This document shows, one piece after another, positions 27,575-63,535 of a DNA stretch of 64,000 bases. The notes under the pieces were generated by a model. It was not told where the DNA came from. It did not search any database and was given only the letters and a program-made list of their open reading frames with translations. Numbering within the stretch: the first letter of the stretch is position 1; each line of letters opens with the position of its first letter. A program made the translations under genes and the position numbers. This stretch comes from Caprimulgus europaeus (lineage: Eukaryota > Chordata > Aves > Caprimulgiformes > Caprimulgidae). The stretch spans positions 44,257,702 through 44,321,701 of the forward strand of contig OU015523.1 in assembly GCA_907165065.1 (NCBI GenBank), given 5' to 3'.

Positions 27575-30500
27575 GTGAGTGGCGGCGGCGGCGCTCCGCG
27601 CAGCGGCGGGCAGGGGAAGGGAGAAGCGGGGAGAGAAAGCGGGGAGAAAAGGGGGGCGAGGCGGGGGTCGCGCCCCCTCCCCGGGCTCCCACTGCGACCT
27701 CTGCCCGCCGTGGCCGCGCCGGACGCCGCGGGGGAAGGAGAGCGGTGGCGGCGGCCCCGTCGTCCCCTCGCCCCTTTCCCCCTCCTTCCTTTCCGAGGTG
27801 CCTGCGGCTGCCGCCTCTCGCCAGCCCCGCCGCGCTGGAGGCGGCAGCGGGTCCGGCCAGGGCAGCCCCGGGCTCGGGCGCCGCGTCCCGGCCTCTCGGA
27901 GCTCCCCGCTCCTCTCCTCGGCAGGCTGGGCTCGCAGCGCGGCGGGTCCCGCCGTCAACCCGTCCGCGGGAACCCGCCGGTGGCTGGGGCAGGAGCGCAG
28001 CTGGGAGGGCGGCGCGGCGGGAGCCGCTCTCCGGGCTAGAGGAGCGGGGCGGCTCTGCCTCCCGGCACCAACAAAGCTCCCCTGGGGGCGGTCGCGGCTC
28101 CGGGGCAGCAGGAGCCCCGGTAAGCCAGGGCGGTCCGGGAGGTCTCCGAGCGGCCCGGGGCAGGCGGGGGCGGGAGGGGCAGACGCTGCCCCGAATCGCA
28201 GTTGCCCCTGTGGCAGGGCTGCGCCCCGGGTCAGCCCCGCTCCCTGCTGCCCACGGGACGGCAGCGGGCGGCGTTTGACAGGAGCGCGGGGAGGACACGC
28301 CTCCCCTAGCCGGGGCGGCCCCGCTGCCTTCCCCGGCGGCGGCGGCTCCACGCCCTCCTGGCCGGGGCTGCGCGGCGGGGCTGCCCCTGCCCCGCTCCTC
28401 GCTGCCGCGGCGCCTGGCGAGCGCTGGGGCTGGCGCGGGCTTGGGAAGCGGCTGTTGACCCGGAAAACTGGATACGCGTTAAAAATCCAGTAACTCGGAG
28501 CGTGCCCTTGTGTTTGGTAAGGGGGTCGGGGTCGCCGCTGCTGCCACACTGCGCGGTGCAGGGGCGGCCGGTTACGGGGCACTCGTTGGCTTGCGGTGCG
28601 TTGCGGCACCGCCCGCCTTCTCTTTATGGTTGAACTGCACGTATGGCGGGCATTGATTGCCAACTTAAAGGGTGTATCTTGCATGGGGAATCGTATTTTC
28701 CACTGATCTGGAATGGTCCAAAGATAATAGTTAAGGTATGAAAAGTTTTGCTCTTAGGGTGTTGTGCATCATCTCTGTCTGTAGCTGCTGGGACAAACTG
28801 CAAAGCAGATTGCAGTGCTGTAGCAATTAATGTTTAAGTTAAAATTCATGCTCAGCTATTCTTTAGGAGGGACACTTTAAATGTTTTAAAAAATCTCTAA
28901 CTAGTTACTTACTGCAATTTAAAGTTGAAGCCCTTTCCCCACAGTTATTTGCTGTTTTTTGCTGATTAATTGGGCTATAGCAGATAGCGAAAAAAAAAAT
29001 CCTAAAGTGTAAAAGTTATAATAAAGAGGTGAAATGCTGATGTATTAGTGAGGTCTAATAATGCAAAACTCACTTGTGACTTTTTAAAGCATAGACTTCG
29101 TAGATTTGACAGTAGCTTTCCAGAGTGTCTTGTATCTGACTTGTAAGTAGCTCTTTGAGTTTGACTCGTTATGATATTCACAGTAGCAGTCTTAAACCGT
29201 CGGGTTTTTAAAGCTTTCGTACTGCACCTTACTCCTTGGAAGTGGCAGAGAAAAGCAGTCAGTGAGGCAATCGCTGCGGGTCTGTAACAACTGCAGCACT
29301 TGTGCAGATGGGAAGAGTAACGGCAGGAAGGCATTTGCTGTGTTACAGTTATGTGTGAAGCTGTCATATTAGCATCGGGTAATAAATAGGGGAGTGGACA
29401 CGTTGTGGTGTGTCAGTTCTCCACGGGCCACCACTGAGTGCTGCTCAGACCACAGCAACCCACTGCCCACGTGAGTGGGCTCACTGGCAGTGTGTCCAGG
29501 GAAATTACTTGTACAACCCAGCTACGTGCTTGGGGGCAGGGGGAGCTGGTTTTCTCCCTTAGGGTATCATAAAATGTAAGTGCTATTTAAGGATGATATT
29601 ACTTGAACTGATGTAAAGAAAAAGCACATTGAAGGCACTTCTGTTGCTACTTTATTTGTGGGAAGTTTTACAGTAGTTCAAATGGGACGCAACGAGGAAG
29701 AGTATATGGTAAAACTAAAGTTGAGACCTGAAAGTACTTGCATGGCTTTTAACTTTTAAGTGGTCTGGTTTTGAATACAAAAGTAATGTTTACTGATTTT
29801 GTTCGAGCCTCAGCTGATGGAGTTGATGCTCTAGTTTTCTATTTGGTGTAAATATGTAGTAATATTTATGTAATAATGTAGTGGTATTTGTGTAATATCT
29901 TTCAGGTTGCTTGGTATTACATATTTTCATAGTAGTATTCAGATTCAGAAAAAACATGCTTTTGATTATGTGTTATAGCTGCAAGTATAAACTACTTTCA
30001 CACTAATTAGAAGTTGTGTAGATACACAAATGTGACTGTCTAATTTGATTGTTCTAAAAATTTGTTCCTATGTTAACTGTTGATCCTGATGTAGGCAGAT
30101 TCAGAGAAGAAGCAATGACAATTCTCTAAAATATGTTTCCTTCAACTTTGTATATTCTTATTTTGAATGCATAGATGCCTTCTCTTTTTTTTTTTTTTTT
30201 TTTTTTTTCCCCTTGCTGTGGATGTCCTTGCTGTGTCCAGCTACTGTGCTCTGGTAAGGCAGAGACATTGTTTTCTGGAGTAGCTGCCCCAGTTCAAAAG
30301 AAGCATTGGAGAGTGTTTCCTTTACAAAACCAAGGGCAATTTTGGTTTTGCTAGAGTGAAATTTGTAGTCCTGAGAAAGTATTAATTCCAATATCTGTCT
30401 AAAAGTTGTGTGTATAAAACAATGATCTGGCTATACTTAAGAAGGGAGAATGTGAAAAAGCTGAAGCAAACATGGATTGCTCCTTCTGCCCTTTGTACAC

Positions 30501-33500
30501 GGGTGTCTTTCTCATGATTTTGCCTCATTGTTTTCTTACTATTCCAATGGGATCATGAGCTGTGAATGAGCATTGTTTACTGCTTTTACTGTTGCAGTCA
30601 ATCCATGGTGAAGTGGATGTTTGGGGAGAAATGAAGTCCTCACTAATTGTCCCTTGATATTAAATAGCATCACCAACAAGAAATGACATTTGTCATTAAC
30701 TGTCCGGAACGCTACAGCTGGCTTTATTGCTCGTCTGGATACACCTACCTCAAACAAGGACGGGTGAAATACACAGTTATTCTTGTATGTTTTAAGATAC
30801 TCTTTGAAAATACCATTTGACAGTCTACTGTAATATTTCTAAGTGTAAATATAGAACAAACTACAGGTAGAGACTGGGGCACTGCTTCAAGGAGTCTACA
30901 CAAGGGAGGCTGTTAACCAACTTCTTGACCTCTGCATCTGTGGGGCATTTAAAGTTCTGTTTATTCCTATTTGAAAGAAATAGCCCTAGGCACCCAGCCT
31001 TAGTGCTGATTGCTTTTTCCAGAGATTAAAATCTTAAATGTAAAGGACTATGCTGTTTGTGTTCTTCAAAGCGTAAGATGTGAGAAAAATGGCCCAGAAT
31101 GACAAAATTTTTCTAGCACATGGCAAAAGCCAGAAAATCCTGCACGAAGTTGTCGAGGCTTAATAGAGCAGTTTGTAAATATGAAGCAACAGAAATGTTA
31201 AACAGAAAATTATTTGTGCTAGAATGTTACATATGTTTTAATTGCATGTAGCAGTCCTGGTATTTTTGCAAATACTTTTGATTTGGAGCTTGGCTCAATG
31301 TAATTTGAAGTCCCAGAAAATTTGTTAACACTCCAATTTGATTTGGTGAATGATTCTTTTTTCCTGTGATTTGTGTTTTGATATATGACAGTGTTTTACT
31401 AATTCATTTTCTATGGCTTCTTTGAAGACTTCTTTTAAGGTTCAAGGCTTCTATACTTTGGTGATATATAGTGGTAGGAAGCTTTATTATTTGTTACATG
31501 AGGTTAAGTTTATTTTTGCATTGTAGCGATGACTGATTATGGTGAAGTACATGTGATGTGTGTGAGCAGGTTTACTTAATAATCTCTAAGTGGAGATACA
31601 ATTCATTTGCTTGAGGTAAAGCTCCTAAAAAGTGAAACCATTAAGTCCTTAGATGAGTTGTAGCTTCTTTTAAGAGTATATTTCTGCACTTCATGCCCCT
31701 TCCAGCTGACTTGACCTGTGTGGGCAACGGGGTCTGAGGGTGAGCACCCAGCTCCTGCTGCCCCTCACTTCTGCACTGCCATGAAGCAGCAATGCTGCCT
31801 CTGGCTCCTGGGAACAGCAAGAGATGATTTGGTGAGTGACCAGCTCAGTCCACATGTGCACACACATGTGTACATACAAACTCCTTCTTGCACTGCCTGA
31901 AACTTGTGTGCTGTGTCTGTGATCTCTCCGAGTGTATCTATTTATTCTCTTGTGGGATGGGCAAGGGGCCGTTGTGCCAGCCGCTGCTGGGGAAAGGTCC
32001 TTGTGAGATGGTCTGATCGTGTACCAGCCAGTTGAGTGGAGGGGTGACTTCAGGTACCTGAGCCAACAGTGAGCAGGCTCCCCTTTTATCTGCAGCAGGT
32101 GTATAGACGAAGAGGAACTGATGCATAAATGGTGGTGATGACCATCGGAGGTACTCGTGTCTCTTCCTTGTTGGTCTTTCTGCTTGGTCAGCAAGGACAT
32201 AGATCTGGAGGGAAGTCAGGAGCTGCATCCCAGCCATTCAGAAAGCAGCAACTGTCTTTAAAAGCTGCCTTATCTCTTTTATTTGGGCTTGCTCTGATAC
32301 TTATACAGTGAACACTGAGCGCAGGTAGCCCATTTGTAGTAGAGGGGCTGTACTGTCTCCTGCCTGTAGCAACTCGCATCCCAAGATGCTTGTTACAAAA
32401 AGTAACAGCTTTAGTTTCTATGTCCTTGAAACAGGACCAAAAACCCTGGTGTTTTCTTATCTTAGATCTAAAGGAATTGAAGAAGTATACACTTCCTCTT
32501 TGTGATGGTAAGTTACATGACTCTCTTATGTCAGCAGTGCAGGTTCAGGGCTGATTTGTACTTCTGGGTGTTAACAAAGGCACCTGCTTTATGGGTAGTG
32601 GTTGATCATTTTGGATCCAAAGTGGTGCAATAGTCAGTATGTGCTTATTGTGATTCTTCCATGTGCTCTCTTCCTGCCTTTCAGAGCCTGATATCAAAGT
32701 CTGAAATACTGAAACTTTTAACAGAATTTTAGTGCTCTTCCTTTTTTTTTTTTTTTTTTTTTTTTAGCAGAGGTGTAGCCTTTCTGCTCCACAGGGAAGA
32801 TGCTGTCTAGATATCTTATGTCCAAACTAATCCTAAAATACTTTTTCTTCTTTTGATTTGTTAGAATAATTTTATATGCAGCTTAAGTATGAACAGTGTT
32901 TTAGACTGATTTTTTTTACCCATAAGTGGTATATTTTCTGTGCAACTTCCCATTTGTATGTTGTCATCTAAAACCAAGCAAGATATTGCATTAAAGGTAG
33001 ATGTCCTGGTTAAAGAATTTGATTCTAGGCCTTGAGCTTCACAAATCAGGTCAAATTCTATTTAAGATACCAAGGGAATTCAGTATTTCCATTAAAGGTT
33101 GGAACTTCTTTGATGGAAATCTAAGTCTGTTGTCTTCTCAAGGTAATACGATATCCCTTTTAGTGTAGGGCAAAGACGAGGTTGAGCCTTTCATCATCTC
33201 TAGCGTACATTAGTTCAGAGAGCATCTGAAGTTTATAAAACCTACGAGGGTAGCACCATTTTAATGAGGTGCATACCTAAAATGAAGCATGTACCGTTAT
33301 TTATGTACTGTGTGGAATCTATCCGAGATTAATGCAGGAGGGTTGAGTGGAAGGAGTACAATTCTTGTGACACTTTTAAAACTCTACTTAAAAAGCACAG
33401 TTTGTAAAAGTGAGTCTTGTACATAGAGGAATGTGAAAGGGTATCAGAGCTACTAAATTTGGTGGAACTCCTTATTGTCACTGTTGTTTATCAGGGACTC

Positions 33501-36500
33501 AGAGATTAACAGGGCTGTAGCATGTTTGATGGCACTTCTCATACCAAATCTCTTGTATGTGTAGCCTGCACTAGAGTGCTATAAAGATATAGACATTGGT
33601 TTTCTGGAAAGGTCAGAAGATATGTACTGGTTTTAATCACAAAATAAACAGCATTATAGTTAGCTGGAAAACTTTGTGTGTTCCGTGTATTTTTTTTTCT
33701 CAGCTTGTTGTAGGAGAATGCTACCTGGATCCTTGTCTGAATATTCTCTGGTGCTTAATGGTGTAAGCACTGGGTGGGGGAGGGAGGGGGAATGGCCTCC
33801 AGAAAAGTGATCTCCAGAAGTGGCAGAGAGGGAGATGCTGTGCCTCTATCCTGGGCTGGAGGCACATGCTACCAGTGACAACTGGGCAGCCGTGCTGAGG
33901 AAGAGGTGAAGGAGGTTGCCCCGTTACACTCTGTTTCACCTGTTTTTTTAATATCAGGAAGTTGTCCCAGGAAGTGGGGAAGAGAGATATAGACTTGCTA
34001 TGGATATTCCTGATGCTTTGGACTTTTCACCTTCTTCCCTTTTTGAAGAGTGTAGCAAATACTGCAGCTGAGCATTTGCAGCTATCTAGTCCTCCCAGCA
34101 CTTAGAAATTGGCTTTTCTGACCTGTTAGCACTTTGTTAGCTGCAGGAATATCTAGCAGCACTGAATGGTCTTTATGAATGCTTGTCCAAACAGATGGAT
34201 GAATATTTTTGGTGGCTTCTGTGTGGAGCATGATCTCCTTCCCTTGAGGAAGAGGTTTAAAGGCTTTTCCTTTTTAGTTGAAGAAAGAAGAAGTTGGGGG
34301 AACAGCACGTTGGTACCAGCAGCACAGGTGAGCCCAGTGCAGGGATGTTGGTGTGGCTGGAGACTGCAAGCAGCTCTCTGGGGTTTTCTCCCTTCAGAAA
34401 CATCCTCTAGAAGGGAGAGCTATCAGGAAATTGCTTAAGGGTTTATTTAGTTGTGGTTGGTTTGGTTCTGTGCCCTTATTAAACACCAGTATGTGGGGCC
34501 AATGTAATTTTCCCTTCTATGAGCCAGGGTACACCAGGGTGTGTTGCAGCAGCTGATAGATGCAGTGAGGCAAGTTTGGGCTTTGTTAATATACAGTGGC
34601 AGGGAGTCCCAGCCAGCATGATGTCATTTGGGTTCTGTAGTGAGGAGAGTGAAACAGATACTTTACACGCTGGAAGAGGATGGTAGCAGAAGTATGTTGC
34701 TGCTGGCATTGAGTACAAGCAAGGAGAGGGCAAGTGTGGTGCTCTGAAACAAGCTCTCTCCTCCTGAGGTGCTGGCAACAAACTGGTCCTATGCAGAAAT
34801 ATCCCAAAACTGTTCTCCATGCCTTCAGTGAGAAAAATAGATAAATTGTGCATTCTATTTGACTTTTATAGATTTCTGCATCAGACTGAAGGTGCTTGCA
34901 TTTCTCTAGATAGCTGTGTTGGATGAATAAAATATCTGGACCACAGGGATAAATTTGCTGGCTATGAGGTATGTGGGTTGGGCTCTGTTAGATCATATCT
35001 GAACTGAGCTTCCGCAGTCCTTTTGGAGGTTTGGAGGCAGCGTAGATGGGAGGAAGCCAGAGTTGCCTAAGAGGTTGTAAAATCCCTTTTCCACCATCCC
35101 TCCTCTGCTTGTCTTTCTCCCCCTCATCCACTTATGTACACATACTCTTTCTGACTGCAGCTTTTAAAGCTAGTGGTATTGCTTGTTGTCTGCCAAAGAC
35201 AAGCGCAGAAAAGCTCTATAGGGATCTCTAGCATCTGGGCATCTCTTGCTATGTTTGCAACAGCAATTTCTTTTCTCCCTTACCTGCTGTGTTTACACTG
35301 TGCTAAAAGTATGCTCAGTGCCTCACAGAACAAATAATTCAAGAGCTCTCTTCTGTGTCAAGGGAGGCTGAGCTGAAGGCAGAGAAGATGTATCTGGGTG
35401 TAGAGGGAATTTCATGCAGGTATGTAGCCCTTAGCCAATGCTAATCATACAAAATTTTTGTATTTTTTTTGGTGTATAATTTAATTAGTTTGCTTTATGA
35501 AAGACATTTGAGTTGAGCATTTGAACAAAGCCAGGTTGAATAATGGTGATGAATGTTTTCAGGAAGAGTACTCCAGGCTTGAAGGGGGAAGTGGAAAACA
35601 GCACAGAGGTTTCAGTGAGCTGAATTCACCAAACTGTTTAAACAGTTTGTCAAACTCTTGTGCTGCTGTAAATATATACTAGTAAACTACTCAGACTGGC
35701 AGTTTTACTTAAGATAGAAATGTAAGCACTGTGAGCTCTATTTTTTATTTATTTGAATATAACATTAAAATACCCTTTCATGTGGGAAGAGTGGCATTTT
35801 AAGAATATTTAAAGCTGTTAATGGCCAGTCAGCCTCTTTGCTGAACTGCTGACTTCACACATACCATTTCCTTTTTCAAGTTTTTACAACCCCACATCTT
35901 CTGACTTTTAAAGCAGGATGGGGAGGGAGGGAAAGAGGAGAGAAGCTATTTTTATTTTCCACTGGTAGCCATAGAGCAGCTCTAAACTTTAATTTTTAAA
36001 ATTACTGTCAAATTAGTAAATGTTGGATCTACATGACATAAGTTGTTTCTGTTGTGTGTTGATACAAACTACGCTGTTCAAATTCGGAGATCTTACTTTT
36101 CTGCTGTTCCCACTTATAAGTGTTTATTTCTTGTTTCAGGAACTTTTGGGACAAGTCTTTGGTCTAAACCTTGTTAGTGTTGCTTTTTTAAATACACAAT
36201 GCCTTGCTTTGTACTGAATAATACCCTTATTTTGGTTTGAGAGTTTAGAGAGATTTTTGTAGCCTTGAAATGTATGACTTACTGTAATTACAGTTGCTCT
36301 TATTCTAAAGCAGATCGTAAACTTACCTGAAGAGAGAGCAGAACATTTACAGGCAGTATTTTACTGCTGACAGCTTAAAAGTTTGTTTATGCTAATCACT
36401 TCATAAATAGTGAGCAGTACACGGTTGGTGACTTCCTGAGGAATTTTGCAAGTGTAGAAAATTTCTTCTTGATGTTAAGGCAAATGACATTACAAAATCA

Positions 36501-39500
36501 TATTTGTAAAGCACTAAGTACCCACTCTCTTCCTTAACAATTTAGGAAATATTCAAACTTAGTTGTTGTAATAATATATATGGCTAGCTAATACTTGCTT
36601 TTTTGAAAGCCTGTGGATTTGACAAAAGCCTATCTCAGCTCTGTTTTTATCAACTAGAAGAGAAGGTGTTCAGATATATCAGCTCATTAGAAGTTCTGCC
36701 ATATGAAAACATGGAAGTTTAATGTCCTTTCCTTGAAATAATCTCACTTTTTTTTGTTGTTTTTGTTTTTACAAAGTATGTGAACTAAAAGGGAGTCCAG
36801 CTTGGATCAAATTTCTTGTCAGAGCACCAACTGATTATATTTTTGTGTGCATAAATGAAAGAAGACCTAATCTTTAGGTTTTGTTTTGAAATCATATATA
36901 TGTAATGCTAAATAATACTGATTTAACAACTACAAAGCTCATGTTACATTTTACAATCTTCTGATGTATTCACACAAGTGTAAGGTTTCTTCTTTTAGAC
37001 TTTGATGCCACAGTATACCCTAGAAGGTTTTTACTGATTCCATCTATTATAGAGATAAGGAAGTAGATGCTACTGTGTCTTGAAGTACACTAAATAAGTC
37101 TACACACTGGTAACTTGATGGAAAGTAAATTTTCAAGGGGACTTGGAAGTATTGCATGCTATAGAAATACTCCTTTTAAGTCTTACTGTCTTTATTTGCC
37201 CCTTTTCAGCCCCTTGAAGACTTATGAAATGGTATGAAGTAGAGTTTTTATTTAAGAGACAACAGGTGAATAGATGATTAGGTTTTTAAAAAAGTATTCC
37301 AGATACATGAGGAATAACTTGAAGGAATGCAGTTCACTTTCAACACAAGCCACGCTTCTTTGGGAAGTGACTGGTGCCTGTAGGTACGTGTTACCCACGT
37401 GTGGAAACTGGAGCGTGCAGCTCCATGGAGGAGGCTGTGCAGGTCCTTTTCTTGAGGGGCTCTCTGCAATATTGGCTGTAACAAACGGGGAGAAGGAGGT
37501 GAGGAGTGGTAACAGCAATGCCAGTGTGGTGATACCGGGGAGCAGTTGTAACTGGTAATTCTTACATTTCTAAAGCTAACAGCACGTGAATGCTGGTGGT
37601 GAAAGCAAATATTGGACTTTTACATATGTAAGAGTTGGAGGGGAATATTTATTTGCTGACATTCTGTCTATTCTCTGTCTATAACTGGTTTTGCTGTTCA
37701 AACTGTGTGTAATTCCTTTCCCCCTTTGTGTATGGAAATTTGATTTGGAAGCATTTGTATGGAAAAAAAAAGGAAAGAGCAGCAAATATAACTTCTTGCT
37801 CAGATTGAACCTGAACAATGCCTGCCTATATTTTAAGGTAAAATTAGGAACTTAATCGATGCTTCAGAGTGGATTGTGAGGTTCCTCTTTAGTGCTGTGT
37901 ATCTGTATAAAAGAATAGCCCCAGTCCTTATCCAGCCAAGGCCGCCCGTTGGTGACTGTCCCTTCCTCCCCTGAGGATGGCAGCGATGAGGTCTGGGTTA
38001 CTGCATCTATACCAGTGGTGGGGTCAAAAAGCTAACTGGCTCTAACGTCGGTGTCTCTGTCTTACCTCTGAGCCTGAGACGCAGAGTCATTGACACAAAA
38101 ACCTTATTTTTCTTTGTGGGTACTAAGCCCGCAATCTACTGGTTGCTTAGGCTTCTTTTAAATGTTATATTTATCTCCTTAATTCTGTGTATTTTTACGA
38201 GCAGGCATGCTGTCAAGATAAGCATGCACTGGGAAGCCCTAAATATGCAGGGTTTTTTTCAGGATATTTGGTTTGTTTGAGTGCCTGGCTTGCAGTGAGA
38301 AGAATAATGGAAATGTGTAGCAGTCAAAACAGAGAATTATTTTAACATTTTCTGTAGAATACTGGCTTATTTGAAATACAGCAGTACCTGTCCTTTGAGT
38401 AATTTTTTCAGTATGAGAAGAGCAAAGTTAGACAGGCAAAATGTTTTCCATCCTGTTTTCTGATGCCCGGTATTATGTAGTAGCAACGTAGAGAGGGTGA
38501 AGATTTGTCTACTAATATACTGCTTTCTGACAAAGGGCTTGCACAGTGGGAGGTGGCCAGTAGAAGTGATTTGGGGATTAACAATAAAAACTTCAGTAAG
38601 GAATTAAAGGCAGATGAATGCTTTCCATCTGAATTTTTTAAAAAGTAACTGATTTAAGGGAACCTATTCAGCAAAAGAATAAAACTCATCTTACAGGATG
38701 AATTGAAGTGTAAGTAATGTAAATAATACAGTTTGTGAGTGTGGAGATCCTCCACAGCTCTTTAAACTGAAGATGTTTTGATGATGAATCCAGTGTTATC
38801 CTAGGTTCATGGATTATTTTTTTTTCCTCATTCATTTTTTCATTTCCTTAATTTACAGCAAGCAGTTTCTCCTTGGTGTATGGTATGAATTCTGTAATTC
38901 CCTAAATTGATGGGTTTGGAGCATTTTTTGTCCATGATTGACAGTCACTATGCTTAGCTTGGTTTTTGTAACTTTGGTTTTCATTCTGCTGCTTTGTACA
39001 TCCTAAAGCCATTACGCTTCAGCCTTTGCATTGTGCTTCTCTGTTTGCTTGTATATTCCTGACTTTGTTTTGTTTCACTTTTCCCCTTCATTTCTAGAAG
39101 CTGATAGATTAATTTTTTAACCCCAGCTTTCTGTATCTCTGACTCAGCTTGCTTGCTGAGAGGTGCTCATACGAGACTGCCTTGAGCTTTGTCCTTTCTC
39201 AGAAATTTTGCCAAAATGTCCCAAAATGCCCCGCATTTGCTGCCCATTTTCTTCTCCTCTGTGGCGGGTGTGCTGGCTGTGGGTTGAGTCCAGCTGGTGA
39301 TGGGCGACTTGCCCTGCTTTCGGTTTGTGGCTTAATAACGCCAGGCAATGGAGAGCTGCTCTAGCTCTGCCCCTGCAGAAGAAGTTACACTTTGTTTCAG
39401 ACTGACCCTGCTTTGCTTTGGAGGTAACTAGTTATTGTTTTGCTGTAACTCATCAGCATGTAGCAGTTGATTGATAGAGGCTCAGAAATACTGTTCTTGA

Positions 39501-41513
39501 GTGTTTTCTGTGACAAACAGCACTTTCTACAAGCTAATTTAATAGCTGCTCTTAAAACCTGGTTACACCTACAGTATTCAATTTAAGTAGTTCCTCTTTG
39601 AAATAGGAATATATTGTATTCCTGTAGTTGTGTTTACCCCGTTTCAGACAGCCCTTTCAAAACTTTCAGTTGTCTTATATTTTTAACAGGCTGGTGGGCA
39701 TGCTATAAAATAGCCTATCTGGTACAACACAGGCTAATGAAAAGCTGGAATCCTTTTTATGTTCTGACAGACGCTCCAGTTGTGCTAAACTTGATGACTA
39801 TCACTGTGGGGTTGGAATCTTTATTACTGCACCAAGTGCAATCTGGTACTTGGAACAAAAAGATAAAAACCATGCACTCTTTTAAAGTAATCTGTAAAAC
39901 CAGTTACTTTGACTCTGCATCACCTTTCGCGATTTATTACCCGCAGCGGAAGAGCTTTGAATTTTTGGGGGAGTCTCTCAAAGTATCAAGTATTTCAAAT
40001 TTATTTGATGGCTTAAAAGGATTTCTGTTCTTAATCCTGATGTTCACTTATGCTATGAATGCTATTGTGTAGCAAAACCTGCTTGTTTTATGTTAGTATT
40101 CAGTTTTATTTATAGCTGCTTTCAAGTCTCATTTGTGAGAGTTTTTGATAATAACTGTCCAGTATGTTCACACACAGGACACATGCACACTAAATGAATT
40201 CTTCAGTCACTGGCATTTTTAAAACCATATTTAGTTATTTTTAGACATGGGACTTGCACTGTATAAAGTATTTGTGATGCAATCCATCACCATAGTGTGC
40301 AAGTTTCTAGAAATTTCACTGCAATGTCACAATTCAGGAAAACACTCAGCTGTATAACGTCTCTCGCTGTATGTTATGGATGTGTAAACTTTTTTTTTTA
40401 GCCTGCGAGTATAAGATTCAAGAAATTCCAAGTTGATAACTTGCTTTTCAACTATTACTCCTTTTATGTAACATTCTAAAAATGCTACCTTTGGCAAAAT
40501 TAATTTTGGAAAAAATATGCATATATTTAAAACTACCAAAAAAAAAAAAAAATCTTGAACTTTTGATGATGTCAACTTTAACCTCACAGGAGTTCCTAGA
40601 AAGGAAATCATCAAAGAAGATAACTCAGAAAATTGAATGTATTTTTATGCATTATTACTTGAACATAATGGGAAAGAATAATAAACTTACTGTCTTTGTT
40701 GCTTCGAGACTAGAAAACTTCAGATGAGTTTGACTGGAATTGAACACAGTCAAAGTTAACTAGATGGTGGAGTAGAAAATCACAGTAACATGCACACGCA
40801 AAAAAGTTCGTTTTTGCTGTTATATACTAGAGCAACTAATTTGGCCCTTCTAATTTCTAAATGCTACAACAATATGGCTCGCTACTTTCATCTGCAGCTA
40901 GCGTTCCCCTGACAGGTTCTCTGTGCTCTGTTACAAATGGCAGTGGGCAGGGGTATCAGTGAGCACTTGGGCCTTTGTGTAGATCTCTTACATCAGTGTT
41001 TTGTTCCCCCTTCCACTGTGGTTGTGCAACATAATGTTTTTTACCTAAAGGTGTTTAAATTGATGATTGTTTAACTCTGAGCAAGTGAAGCAGGAAAAGG
41101 GGTTGTGTTTCTTCCATTTTTTAGTAATATTTATTGAGGAAAAAAGGAATAAAGCACGTTTTATATCTTTCTTTGTATTAGAAATGCACTGAAAATGTAA
41201 GTCATTATAGAACAAACTGTCTAAAGCAATGAAATGAAAAATTTGGGTCCTGTACCCTTGATACTTTGATATATCCATTGTTTTAATGCTATTCTTCTAT
41301 GCATAGTTTGTTAAACGTTTGCAACTTAAAACAAGCAAGATAATTATACACCAGTAAAAAAAAATTCCTCCTTTAAAAAAAAGAAAAAAGAAAACCCAAA
41401 CCCCAACAACAACATCCCCCCTAACATGTTGTATTACTACTCCACAGGAAACTGTTGTGCTGAAAGGAAGAATTAACTGGTCTTTCAACTTCAGCCTTTT
41501 TATTGTGAGACAG
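27575..41513 (+). other. SCML2 intron 1 (about 13.9 kb)
   Basis: It begins at the GTGAGT donor within the CpG island and ends at the CAG before the ATG exon. It is repeat-poor: apart from T24 runs at 30185-30208 and 32742-32765, I see no interspersed element. A GC-richer patch lies at 31.69-32.38 kb. Open frames at 31691-32200 (-) and 39614-40072 (+) have no recognisable family. The extent of the intron depends on the inferred exon 1. Confidence 0.6.
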
Positions 41514-41533
41514 AAGATCACAGAAGTGTTACC

Positions 41534-63535
<22,002 letters not shown>

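Larger units (their letters stand above)
26600..28640. promoter_or_regulatory. CpG island spanning the SCML2 promoter
   Basis: About 2 kb of very GC-rich, CpG-dense sequence, with many GGGCGG boxes, stands out sharply from AT-rich flanks. It covers the putative first exon and extends about 1 kb on both sides. Both strands are almost free of stop codons here purely because of composition, so long reading frames in it are not evidence of coding. Confidence 0.9.

Noticed and set aside
26823-28684. Very long open frames (up to about 490 codons) on both strands of the CpG island
   Set aside because: They overlap each other on opposite strands, are Ala/Arg/Pro/Gly-rich, and follow from GC content that removes stop codons. 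None shows a domain or splice-consistent structure.
31691-32200. 169-codon open frame on the minus strand in intron 1
   Set aside because: Low-complexity His/Ser stretches, no homology recognised, and overlapping open frames on the other strand in a GC-richer patch.
39614-40072. 152-codon open frame on the + strand in intron 1
   Set aside because: There is no recognisable family, the hydrophobic/serine mix fits random AT-rich sequence, and it is not in register with SCML2 exons. Chance is the simplest explanation.
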